Shown one piece after another: positions 50,753 through 61,444 of a stretch of DNA of 64,000 nt; position 1 is the stretch's first letter; each line of letters starts with the position of its first letter. The stretch covers positions 5,462,318 to 5,526,317 of the forward strand of contig OZ025265.1 of assembly GCA_964019135.1 (NCBI GenBank), given 5' to 3'. Both the position numbers and the translations under genes were made by a program. The notes beneath the pieces are model-generated. The model saw only the letters and a program-made list of their open reading frames with translations, was not told the DNA's origin and made no database searches. This DNA comes from Arenicola marina. Taxonomy: Eukaryota > Annelida > Polychaeta > Arenicolidae.

Positions 50753-52074
50753 TGCTGTAGTGCCCTGAAGTTCGCCTCAAGTATACTCGCGAGTCTTGGA
50801 GACACGATAAAACCCATCGACATACAGCATTGACCTGGAGAGTATAAAAATACAATATATGAAAAAAAAGTCGCCCCACTGAGTGATGTTGGTATATGTA
50901 GGCTATGATCGGGGACAGCCTACACAGAGCGCTGCTCGCGGTCCGCCAGGTAGCAAGGTGGGTACGTGCGGTACGCTGTAAAAGTGGACCGCTCTGATTA
51001 GCTAGACAGGCGGACAGATTGGGTCCCCGACTGATTAGCCGTTATCTCCTGATCTCAATGTTACAATAGCGGAGACCGGCAACAGCCTAGGCTACCACAA
51101 CCCGGCAACCATATTGTTATTGACCTCGGGGCATACCCTCGACCTACCAGTACCCGCGGCCCGTACCCCCCGCAGGGGGCGGCACTGCTCGAACACGTCT
51201 CCTCGCTTTACCCTCGTGATTAACCTCCGGGGTGTTACCGGGACCGAGGATCTGGGTAAAACACGCATGTCTAATTAAGGGCTAAGGCCCCATGCATCGC
51301 GTGGGAGGACGCTCGCAACCGTTGTAACGGGTCGTCTGCTCGGCGCCACACCTTGCGCGGGAACCGATGCCGTAGTCGGCCTTAATTCATCAGCAGAACA
51401 AGCCGCGGGAAGACATCGCGAGTGGCTAACACCGGCAAACATGACAAGCCACGGAGGCGAAGCACGTTCTGGCATAAAATCCACGCGTCCTGACAGGGAT
51501 TGATATCATTCTTGGAGACCCATTCGAGAGCGCCGCTGGAGCCTTTAACAGGTAAGTGCAATAGTGCAGTAACGGCTAAACCATAGGGCTCGGCAACGCA
51601 CAGTGGTTCTGTCGCGGCTACCGAGTGGTCAGGCACAGCCAGCTGACGGACTATCTGCAAGGTAAAAGGCAAAATTGACCTGGAATCGATAACTGAATCT
51701 TGATCAGTGGGTGGTTGGCGGAGTCAGTCAGAGATCGCCATCCTCCATGGCCCACTGCCGTCCAGGGTAATGATGGGGTGGGGGCGTTAGGGCCCTGCCT
51801 AAAGGAACACAGAGGAACCGAGTCTCGGGGATGAATATTACATTGGAGTTTGATTTCCCCCTGGGGTTAGCTCACCATCGCCCATCCAGGTACACCGGTA
51901 TGGGGAATAACAAGGGCAAGAAATGCCCAGTTTAGAAAGAGGCCCGCCTGGTTAAGGTGTTCTGTACCGAACGTGGTTTCATCACCATTATATCGGTAAG
52001 ATTGTAACTCATCACGGCATCATAATTTTAGTGTTTAACTCTCTTGACGTCATTTACATCATATGCACTCATGA
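50753..52074. other. GC-richer unique sequence, no supported gene
   Basis: Moderately GC-rich. Possible exon-like pieces exist: minus strand from 50,834 after TTTTTATACTCTCCAG, minus strand after TACCTTGCAG near 51,660, and plus-strand donors AACAG|GTAAGT near 51,551 and CAAG|GTAAAA near 51,661. None can be linked into a convincing gene and no product is recognisable. Confidence 0.35.
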
Positions 52075-52340
52075 CATCATTGACATCACTGACATCATTG
52101 ACAGCATTGACATCACTGACATCACGGACACTGGGATTACTGACATCACTGACATCACTGACATCACTGACACTGGGATTACTGACATCACTGACATCAC
52201 TGACATCACTGACATCACTGACACTGGGATTATTGACATCACTGACATCACTGACATCACTGACATCACTGACATTGGAATTACTGACATCCCTGACATC
52301 ACTGACATCACTGACAGCACTGACAGCACTGACATCACTT
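52075..52340. repeat. Microsatellite/minisatellite (TGACATCAC)n with TGACACTGGGATTAC interruptions
   Basis: A 9-bp unit (ACTGACATC) in imperfect tandem, interrupted by three or more CACTGGGATTACTGACATC-type 15-18 base inserts, giving a higher-order period. Because 9 is a multiple of three, open frames of Thr-Asp-Ile or Ser-Leu-Thr repeats run through it; they have no start context or exon support. Confidence 0.9.
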
Positions 52341-53100
52341 ATTACTCATGACACCGCTAACATCAATAGCGTCACTGACCGCAGTGACGCCGATGCCCAT
52401 GACATGATTGCTACCACCACTAGGACCTAAATACCCAATTGAGTTCTTGTCGACGCGAACCCTTGACGTCGGCTTATGCTCGGGTTACACCCTTCGACAG
52501 CGCTTAATGCGTGGGCCATGATGTAATGACACGTGACGTTAGAGTCGGTTGCCATGACATTGACTGTGGATTATCCGATTATCCGCACCGCTATAAGGAT
52601 ATATATAGATGTATAGGCAAAGTTAACCTTTCGGGCCCAAACACATCCTTACAATTGTAAGGATGTACTGATCAACACTCTGCAGCCTTATGTACTCGTG
52701 GCGGATAATAAACGTAAGTTTCGAATAGAATATACTGTATGAATCATTTGACTTTGTTGAATGGGTATCTTTTTCAATCCAATATTATTATGCGTGATAT
52801 ATGCTCAATGAATGATGGACGAGTCACTGCAAGTACATCGCGAACCTTCCTGGGCCTAATTTCCGGTTACGTCGGCCACGCTGACATGTACTTGGGTGGG
52901 CTCGGCTGTGTGGTGTAAAACGTGTTGATAGGAGTGGCTCTAACGGCTGAGTCGTAATTAGTGCGTCGTTCTTCCGGGAGAGGGAGCCTCGGCGGCATAC
53001 CGATGACGTCACGGGCCACTTCCGCTCGGGTGCCGATAGACACTTGGATGGTGTATAGTCAGTGGAACCAGCCAGGGAACCAGCCTTGTGTGTTACTCTG
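52341..53100. other. Unique intergenic sequence
   Basis: Contains the palindrome at 52,643-52,666 and nothing else I can name. Confidence 0.4.
52643..52666. repeat. Perfect 24-bp palindrome
   Basis: ACATCCTTACAA followed directly by its reverse complement TTGTAAGGATGT, with no loop. It is flanked by unrelated sequence (GGGCCCAAAC on the left). Confidence 0.9.
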
Positions 53101-53315
53101 GTAGGTTGGTTGTATATTCAGAACGCTTTAACCGCTTTTAGTCATATTGCGTCAATGGGAGACGGAAGGGAGAGTGGAGCCATGTCCCGGGGGGTAACCC
53201 CTACTCTTTGCGAAGAAGGACATGGGATATTTATCCTGCGACCACAAAGACATGGCCACAGCGGGGCGCAAACCATGGATCGACGTGCCGTTAGGCTCTC
53301 AGGTGGTGACTGTGG
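53101..53315 (-). mobile_element. SINE-like repeat, copy 2
   Basis: About 215 bp similar to copy 3 directly downstream: GTTGGTTG-ATTCAGAACGCTTTAACC, GGGAGACGGAAGGGAG, GACATGGGATATTTATCCTGCGACCAC and CCGTTAGGCTCTCAGGTGGTGACTGTGGTAG. The B-box-like site seen in the other copies is mutated here (GCGCAAACC). Confidence 0.55.
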
Positions 53316-53331
53316 TAGGTTTTTTCTATAG

Positions 53332-53549
53332 ATTGGTTGGTTATTCAGGACGCTTTAACCACTTTTGGTCATATCGCGTCAATGGGAGAAGGAAGGGAGT
53401 GTGGAGCTATGTCTCCGGGGGTAACCCCCTACTCTTTACGAAGAAAGACATGGGATCTTTATCCTGCGACCACACAGACATGGCCACAGCAGGACTCGAA
53501 TCATCGATCCACGCGCCGTTAGGCTCTCAGGTGGTGACTGTGGTAGCAG
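53332..53549 (-). mobile_element. SINE-like repeat, copy 3
   Basis: About 218 bp, tandem with copy 2 in the same orientation. The minus strand carries GATTCGAGTCC, near the B box consensus. The opposite end starts GATTGGTTGGTTATTCAGG. Both copies end in CAGGTGGTGACTGTGGTAG, which suggests a tandem duplication including flanking sequence, or a dimeric element. Confidence 0.55.
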
Positions 53550-55484
53550 AGCCATGTTTCTCTATCGTGTCTGGCGTGTTATAGCACTAGGTTTAGCCGG
53601 CGGTGCCTTAGCTTTATCGGTAAGCAGGCTCGGCTGGAGATAAAGTGGTCGTGGTTTCGACACCTGCGTATCAGGGATGTTTCACCGAACCTGAATTTCA
53701 ATGGCACAGTGCTGCGTCCAAAACGGTCTAAAACGTCAACATTTCATTTCGGTTCATATTTGAGATGTCCTTAATCAAATGACGGTCTGTCAATATATCC
53801 ATGGAATGCCAGAGCCATGCACTTAGTATATCCGGTTAATCCGGGCCTCACATTGCCAGGCAAAACTTCCACCTTGTTCAAGCGTCGGCCGTTTGGCTGT
53901 TGACACGGCCATTAGGTTGGCCCTGCTGGACTTGAGATTCCCTGATAGCTCTTACTAACGCACTTGTGTCCATGCATACGTCACCATAGCGTGATACTGT
54001 GGATATGTGGTATGTGGCCATACACATTAGAGAGTTATTGCACTACGTTTTCGATTGAACGTATCCCTAAACGTAACCCGATGAGCAATTACGTCATCAT
54101 AACTCGGGGTGTTTCCTGACCTACATATATATATTTGCGGGATCCGTTTGCGGGACAACGAATAAATCGCGTTTCTCACGTTTTGCCCGTACGTATCACA
54201 GCCCAAGGGAATTTCCTTAATATCTTTTAGTTTTCTGCCAATGCGTGTCTCAGTTTTTGCAGTTATCGGGAGAGGATACTTCACGGATGCTGGTATATTG
54301 CAGTGAATGTCTTTAGACGGGGCAAAGCAAAAGAATTTGTCGAATGTAAGTGGAACAATTTTCGGCCGTCTGCAGTGGCCAGTTCACCCAGTGTACAATG
54401 CCGCACAGACCAGTAACAATCGACCACAATTAAGCGTTGTTTGAAACATACATGTGTGTTTATATCTGGCACTAAGATTGAGTGCACTATAGAAAGAGAG
54501 ACAATGGACGATGGTGGTTGCTTATAACTCAAGTTTCGATTTTCCAGGTTTTCCTCATAAAGAAGCATTATCAGCCGCAATTTTTTTTATAGAAACATGA
54601 TTATACATAACAATACGTAGGACTTCTCCTTTAGATGGCCCAATAGGAACCGCCTGTGCACGACTGTTAGATCCCGCCCCCTATGATCTTGATAATGAAC
54701 AGTTATTGTTTGACTCCCTTGACTCCGCTAAGCGTCGCGGTGTAATCAGTCGAGCTGAGCTGAGCTGAGGCGAGCCAGCCGACCTGATGTTGTCAGAACT
54801 TGCAAATTTAAAGACAAACAATGGAATGCACAAGTCAATGTTAACCTCCAACGGGACGACTGGACTCTTGTTGGGGATTTAGAAAACGAGAGTTTCAAAG
54901 TGTCTACTTCTCCCATATCACTCCACCGGCCACTCTCCTCCTTCGACTCACTCCGCTAGGGCTCCATTATATCTCTGTTGTCGCCAACGTCCTCAATGCA
55001 TTTTCACACTCGCTCGCCAGGGCGGCGCCGCGCATATGGATAGGAAAATGGGTCGCGCATTTCTACAAATTCGTGCTGGGACCCAGCCTAAGCCTAATAA
55101 CAGGAAATCAGGTGATGAAAAGAAAAAGAAAAGAGTTCTGTCTAAATTATAACTTTTTCGAAATGGTACAAGATGTTTTTTGCTGTATTAAATACACAAA
55201 GCTCGTCACTTCTATGTTTTATTTTTGAAAATTATAATATTGCAAGAAATTACAGCTGATTTGATAGTTTTTCAAGAATCTTGAAATTCGCCCCCGGCCA
55301 ACAGCAGCGGTAAAAGCTAGCTTGCGTAGCGCCACCGTGCGGGGTGCTTGCCCACTGGCATGGGGTGTCACATTGACTGGTGCATTAGTTTATCGGTTCT
55401 TTTTTTTAAAGTACTGTTATGACGTCATCCGATTGTCCGATTATATGCCACAAAAGCGGGTCACGATACCAGTAGCTGGAATGC
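53550..55484. other. Unique intergenic sequence, no supported gene
   Basis: Includes a tiny GCTGA/GAGCT run near 54,750. Open frames (for example minus strand 54,281-54,580) have no motif, splice or composition support. No RNA gene seen. Confidence 0.4.
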
Positions 55485-56154
55485 GTTGACGACTTTGATT
55501 TTCTCGGATTGACCCTACATAAACATCTGAAATGGTCCAGTCACGGTGATAAAACTGATTTCAAAATATCTAAGGTAGTTGGAGTTATGCAGCATCTAAA
55601 ATATACCCTTCCTCACCATATTCTTCTTACCATTTATAACTCGCTCATTTTATCTCACTTGCGTTACTGTATATTAACCTGGGGCCACCAAAGTGATCGA
55701 TTGGAAAATATTCAGAACAAAAACATGCGTATCATAACAAAGAGTCATTATATTGCGCGCACTGAACCCTTATTTAAGCGATTGAAACTCCTTAAAATAG
55801 ACGTCATTCATGAGTTACAAGCTTTGAAGTTTTATTATAGGCTGCTGCATGATGATTTCCCTGTATACTTTATTACCTCTTTCCATTTTCCCCGTATATT
55901 GGACCGACATGAGCCTAACACCAGACGTAAGCAAAATATGATTATACCCAGAACCAAGCACAAATTTGCCGAAAACTGCATCCGCTATTACTCAACCCAT
56001 TTAATAAACCAAATTTTAAAAGAGACTTTAACAAAGATATTTACCCATAGCGGGATACTCAACCTATATCAAAAATAGACTTCTTGATAGGTACTGTTTT
56101 GACTGTTTTAAAGTTAATTGTTATGTCTGCCAAAAAGAATTACGTTTTATCTAG
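55485..56154 (+). pseudogene. 5'-truncated LINE: C-terminal reverse-transcriptase region
   Basis: Starts abruptly at VDDFDFLGLTLHKHLKW, which aligns with VDSFDMLGIVLDKHMKW of the intact LINE (residue 827 on). It continues through TLPHHILLTIYNSL, ARTEPLFKRLKLLKIDV and LQALKFYYRLLHDD. The ORF stops at 56,078. A +/- frame change there restores CFDCFKVNCYVC, matching the C-x4-C-x2-C end of the intact element, up to a TAG at 56,152. The catalytic core and endonuclease are absent, as expected of 5' truncation during target-primed reverse transcription. It probably ends near 56,333 (GATTGACTCAACGAG). Confidence 0.88.
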
Positions 56155-56333
56155 TCCCCCAACATATTATTCTTATTTCATATCTGCACTATCGAACTAT
56201 AATGGTAGGTAATTGTTAACTTTGTTAATTTGTCTTTATAGAGTCTTGTCCTCCGCTATTTTTGTGTATGACGATTCTCTCTAAACTGTACATTAAATGT
56301 ACTGTTTTAGCGAGCTGATAAATTGAGATTGAC

Positions 56334-57257
56334 TCAACGAGACCAAACTATATTCCAGTTGAACACTCTTCCTTCAATGTTACGAAATCGACAATCGCAG
56401 TCAATGCTAATCATGGGCAGTAAGTGAACTTCTCAGAAACAAGTCTCAACCACAATGAATGATGAACTGGAAGCTTGACGCCCGATGGAATGTCCCAGCA
56501 AAAACAGATACAATAGTATCTTTAAAACAAGATCGCGAAATCCAATTTAAAAAAATGAATTTGAGATCATGTATAATTCGTATGCAAAATGCATACCGAC
56601 GTAATCACACAACAAATCCTTTGACTACTGAAGCAAATCCTTCAGTAATCACACAACAAATAATTTTTTTGTTCGTGAATCCTACAAAACTCTGCCTGTG
56701 GCCAAGCGTGTCCTATCCATCAACAATGCACTTCACGTGGCGTTCCTTGTTGCAAACCCGATCGCAACATCGCTGCATATAATATCCTATTAGTATCAAT
56801 AATGTGTTCGATTGTATCCTACGCCATCTTCAAGTGACAATGATTGCCGGTATAATGATCTATGTAAAGTGGCCAAGGCGCCTTGATTCAAAACACTTCA
56901 TTCTTGCAATCTGTGGATGAACTAAACTGACTTGATGTTGCAGGGTCTGACGGTTCTTCCATGTTAGAGCGAACCATTGTTTCAGCTAAGCTCACTTATG
57001 ACTCAAGCCTACCATTTGCTACAATAATACATTTCTTGGGTCCAATGATGGTTGACGGACCGGCTTCAGTCAGCTATTCTCTTGCTTTTGGAAGCTAGAG
57101 ATGCAATGTACATTTTAAAAGGACTCCTATTCACGCTACGGTGAACAGGTGAACAGGTGATCGCGCTGTCGTGCATTCCTAAACTAAAACACTGTCCTGC
57201 TTTATTTTGGCGAATGCCGCTCGTTCTTTAACTTGTACATACACACCTGGTTGACAT
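56334..57257. other. AT-rich intergenic sequence
   Basis: I see no gene, RNA or repeat larger than a short direct repeat (AATCACACAACAAAT twice near 56,603 and 56,647). Confidence 0.4.
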
Positions 57258-57259
57258 TA

Positions 57260-58233
57260 AGGTAAGCTACCTATAATAAGCCTCGGCGATTTTGGGCAGA
57301 CCTCGGTAAACATCGGCAGACATCGGAGGGCTGCACCCCTGAGATTTTACGCAGTCCGAATGAAACAAAGCACGAATAAAACACAGCAAAAGAAGGGATG
57401 ACATAGGTAAAATGAATAGAGTATTGTATAATGGGCTTCGGCGATTTAGAAAAGACCTCAGTAAACATCGACAAACATCGGCGGGTCTCAGTGAAAGGGG
57501 AATTTCTAACTAGTTACTTCATTCACATTCATTCTTCGTGGTAAATTCGGAAAATTCAAGAAAATTGCATCGAGAAAACTTGTAAATAGTTCAAAAAACA
57601 TTCGTGTAGATCATAATTATATCGGAGACCATTATTATATATAACCAGATTTATTAAAATGTAAACACAAAGCGTAAATTACTGATAATTGGTGTAGCAT
57701 AAGCCGCGCCAAAAAATATTTGTGAAATAACATTTACACGGCTACCTATATTTTTCTTTATTTCCGTTACAAGAACGATGTTTTTAGAAGTTTTTAACAG
57801 TGTTTTGGTGTCGAGAGTTTCATTTTTGATAAAATTATAGCCAATTTTGTAAAGGTGGTGATTTCGAATTTTGGCAAAAACTGTCCTGATTTTGCATAAT
57901 TGCACTTTATTATTACCTTTTTGTTCTTTTTTGTGACTACTATTTACATTTTTGAATATTATTCGTGTATTGCTCTAGGTTGAAGCTTTCTAAAGGGCTA
58001 TTATTGATGATAATGACTTAATATTGAGCCGAATTGTAGCAAAATTACACATTCTTAGTAGGTGTCAAGTTTTGGTCATTTTGTGAAATGGCCGTATACT
58101 TGGAAAATGGCAAATATTTTAACGGGACGGTAAAGTATCCTCAAAATTCACCAGAAGGTGTGTAATTGGGTATACGATCATTAAATAATCACAAATAGAG
58201 TTCTTTTACCTTGCTATTATGGGTAGCTTACCT
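57260..58233. mobile_element. Non-autonomous DNA transposon (MITE-like) with TA target duplication
   Basis: The left end AGGTAAGCTACCTATAATAAGC and the right end, read inverted, AGGTAAGCTACCCATAATAGC form about 22-bp terminal repeats. TA flanks both sides (57,258-57,259 and 58,234-58,235). The 974-bp interior has no transposase ORF and is AT-rich. A subterminal block with CGGCGATTT...AGACCTC.GTAAACATCG occurs twice (about 57,286 and 57,440). TA duplication fits Tc1/mariner-like mobilisation, but I assign no family. Confidence 0.7.
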
Positions 58234-58235
58234 TA

Positions 58236-58986
58236 GCTGCCAGTTACCCAGCACGGCTACACACACCAACAGGACATGTGTGTTACTGATGCTCTCTCAC
58301 TGGCCAACACGTCCTGTGTGCGTCGCTTCATTCAGATACTTCAGTGTGAAGGCAACTTTCGGTTACTTTCTGATTGCATTAGCTGACTTGTCGTTTGATC
58401 CAATCAGAATTTATGCACCGATGTCAGGTGTGTTTGGATTTAGAATTGCCCTTTAAGTGCCCCACATAATACATCTGAGGCCGACATCGTATTGTCGAAA
58501 TACTCGCATATTGGTTTGGATTTACATTAGTACGAAACACTTTTACCATTTTCTGCTAAGCAAACAATGAGTGCATTAGTATGAAGTCTTTGTATAAGGG
58601 AAATATGGCTTATCATCATAATTCCAAATGACGACATTTGTAAACAAGGTCTCTTCAGGAAGACCTAAAACCTGTCTATGTTATCTCTTTGACGTAATAT
58701 TTGTGTTATAAATCTGTCGCTGTTGAGTTAAGGGCGATAAACCACGTAAAACGTTCATTAGTCACACGAGAAGATACAAAACGTAAAAGCTTTATACACT
58801 ATTCAGGTTTGTCACTCAAACTGTCACTGGGATGGCGGCACACGTCAGCCTCCAGTCATTATGTATTAACTGATAACATACGCCTGGGATGAGTGTGGGC
58901 GGGGGGAGGCGGGGCAAAGTACAATGATAAGGTGACGGTGTCAGCTTGGCGTGACAGTCACTGGCAGTGACAGCCAACAATGAACA
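58236..58986. other. Unique sequence, nothing recognised
   Basis: No ORF with support, no RNA gene, no repeat. Confidence 0.4.
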
Positions 58987-59245
58987 TGGCGGGAATGATA
59001 AGCATAGTTCATATCAGGAATAGGCTGGCTTTACACTGTGAAGTTTCCCCGACACCCCTACCCCGATTTGACAACATCGAATGCTCAAATTGGGGTCTAA
59101 TCCGGGTGATCATAAACGCTAAGCATGACCGCTGGGAATAATAAGCTTAGCAGATGATTGTAATGGGCTGGGTTCACATTGAGAGGTACCCCTGATACCC
59201 CCAGCCCGATTCGCCTCATTTGAATGTTCAATTGGGGTGATACGT
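58987..59245. repeat. Two diverged tandem copies, about 143 bp each
   Basis: GGGAATGATAAGC...GGCTGGCTTTACACTGTGAAG...CACCCCTACCCCGATTTG...GAATGCTCAAATTGGGGT is echoed by GGGAATAATAAGC...GGGCTGGGTTCACATTGAGAG...CCCCCAGCCCGATTCG...GAATGTTCAATTGGGGT. The copies are strongly diverged, so this is an old duplication. Confidence 0.7.
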
Positions 59246-59301
59246 TAAAACAGTTTGGCTGATATAAACTAATTATAAAGAGACATTTCTTGTGCGGAGT
59301 A

Positions 59302-59435
59302 TTGGTTGATGATTTAATACAAACCCCTAAATATATGGTTGAGGATTGAATATAAACCCCTAATCATATGGTTGATCATTGAACATAAACCCCTAAATAT
59401 ATGGTTGATGATTGAATACAAACCGTTAAATATAT
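59302..59435. repeat. 33-bp tandem repeat, four copies
   Basis: Units read TTGATGATTGAATACAAACC followed by CCTAAATATATGG with minor changes. Confidence 0.85.
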
Positions 59436-59844
59436 GTATAGCTGGCATGTGTGCTCAAACGAAGTCTGCCAAATAATGGGACAAACTCGGATAAAGAATA
59501 TACGTGGGACAGTGACTGAAATGAAGTATATGTGACACCTCCACTAGGTTAACATGGCATGCGTGGGACTGGAATGCGTATCAATGAAACTGGCTATAGA
59601 AACTAAATATAATGCGGTATGATCACCAAAGTACATCAGGGTAAGTGAGAGCAGGGCACGTTAATATCTGAGACGCACACCTTATCGGATCCCTCCTTTC
59701 TTGGGGGTTGCTTGTCTTTCCCATGGCTTCCTGTTTATCTTAGCACATCAGTACATCCGGGTAATATGAATAGTGTTAACGCGGCCTGTCGCGTAATGGC
59801 CACCCGTCCTGGCACAGCCATGACTGAGACAGTCGCTAAAATAT
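59436..59844. other. Unique sequence, nothing recognised
   Basis: No gene or repeat that I can support. Confidence 0.4.
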
Positions 59845-59915
59845 GAACTGTCTAGATGGCCCTAGACACGTGATTGAGGACATGTTGCTGTCTAGACGGC
59901 TCTAGACTGGTGATG
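59845..59915. repeat. Left end of the 40-bp minisatellite (array E)
   Basis: About 1.7 units (CTGTCTAGATGGCCCTAGACACGTGAT and GAGGACATGTTGCTGTCTAG, continuing ACGGCTCTAGACTGGTGATG), separated from the main array by the LINE at 59,916. Confidence 0.8.
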
Positions 59916-61444
59916 AGTGAGAGAATATCATTTATTTAACCAATGCCATGTTTCAAGGAATACATGATGATAAACAGTACATGATAATAAAGAGAGACGC
60001 ACATATGGGTACAAGATAATGTTACACCAATACCGGATACAAAGTGGCATTGGCCGAGGAGAGTCCCATTAAGACATAAATGTCGCTGGCATGGAAGCCA
60101 TCTAAAATTAAAGAGAAAAAGCTTAATTTTATATGATTAGGTATGAAAGAAATAACGAAACATAAATTAATAACCGCAAATCATTTAACATAAGGCATAT
60201 AACATAAGGCTACTGTATTTGTGTCCCATTATAGCTAAACATGTTGTGAACAAACATAACAGTTCTGTATGGTACATTCATAGGTGTATGTTTCGATGAT
60301 GTTCTTCTTGATATACTGCGTGAATCCCTTTAGAGTATGAGTGGTTTGTTTTACTTAATATAATTTGTGGGGTATTATTCATGATTTCTGGCATTGATTA
60401 CCTGAGGTAATGGTCGGCAAATTTATGTTTGGTTTTCGTGGTTTGGAAATTGTGCCTTTGTCTGGTGTTGTGGTGATATAAGTCGGATATCCTTTGAAAC
60501 GACTAGGCTTGGTGCAAGTATATGGGAAGTTCATTATTAACATATTTATAGTAAAATTTCAGTTCTTGCAGTTTGTGTATGTCTCTTGATTTTAGTTGCC
60601 GCAAATCCTTAAACAGCGGTTCTGTGTGAGAGTTTATTTTGCTATTTTTCTGCAGCTTAATCTTTCAATTTGGTGACCCCATACAAGTATACAATAATAT
60701 AAATGTGGTATAATTAAAGAATTATAGATGGTGATTAGAATGTGGAGGGGAAGAATGTTCTTTAATCTAAAAAATTACGCCCGTAACCTTATTTATTTTT
60801 GCTGCAACTTTATTTATATGGCTATGCCAGTTTAAATGGGTACCCAATGTGAGGCCCAGTAAATTAAAGCTTGCAACGTTTTCAATTTTGTTCCCATCAA
60901 TAAGAAGCTCCGGAACAGTAATTTTCTTTTGGGGCAGGTGAAATACCATAAATTTTGTTTTGGGTATATTAAGGCAAAATTCGTTTAATTTTAGCCAGTC
61001 GTTTATATTTGTTAGTTCCTTATTTAATTCCCTGATATTTGGTGGGGTGGTCTCTAACATGCTGAATAATGTCGTATCGTCTGCGTATATAAGAGCCTTA
61101 AACAATTTGCTGGCATTCTCTATATCATTCACATATATTATAAAGAGCTGTGGTCCTAAGTAAGATATCGTGGCTAAGAGTATCAAAAGCTTTTGAGAGA
61201 TCTACGAAAATGTTGATGGGAATTTTACCTTCATCTAGTTTCTGGATTGTTCTATCAATGAGTTCTAGTGTTGCTAATTCGGTCGAATGTTTCTTTTGAA
61301 ACCCGTATTGACCAGGAGTGAATAGTTTTTCTCTTTGAAAGTGATTATACAGTTGATTAAATAAGACTTTATAGACTACTTTAGAAAGAGAAGGCAGAAT
61401 TGAGATTGGCCTATAATTATTTATGATGGATTTATGATTATTAT
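59916..61444 (-). pseudogene. Decayed, 5'-truncated LINE inserted in array E
   Basis: On the minus strand it has NYRPISILPSLSKV, QYGFQKKHSTELATLELID and FVDLSKAFDTLSHDIL. After a deletion and frame change it resumes GPQLFIIYVNDI, ALIYADDTTLFS and FNLLGLTLGTHLNWHSHINK. The GIPQGS motif is lost in the deletion and later parts contain stops, so it is dead. Its 3' UTR resembles that of the intact LINE at 37.8 kb (AAATAAATGA near the end). TGATG at 59,911-59,915 and 61,445-61,449 may be the target duplication, but the array itself contains TGATG, so this is not conclusive. Confidence 0.88.

Noticed and set aside
46212..50879. Long minus-strand frames reading MGDCTPLWGTVPHYGGLYPT repeats, up to 391 residues
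   Set aside because: A 20-bp unit cycles all three frames; overlapping frames of the same array are open together and broken at random by indels. No splice or start support.
51275..51672. Two overlapping minus-strand frames and plus-strand GTAAGT donors
   Set aside because: Competing frames and strands, no recognisable protein and no consistent exon chain; kept only as a note in the region entry.
52031..52430. Thr-Asp-Ile and Ser-Leu-Thr repeat frames
   Set aside because: A 9-bp microsatellite read in different frames on both strands; no evidence of a gene.
54281..54580. 99-codon minus-strand open frame
   Set aside because: No domain, no splice signals, ordinary composition; length is within chance for this AT/GC content.
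57257..57260. TTAA target duplication suggesting a piggyBac element
   Set aside because: TTAA is present on the left only; the right flank reads CCTTAG, so TA is the duplication that fits both sides.
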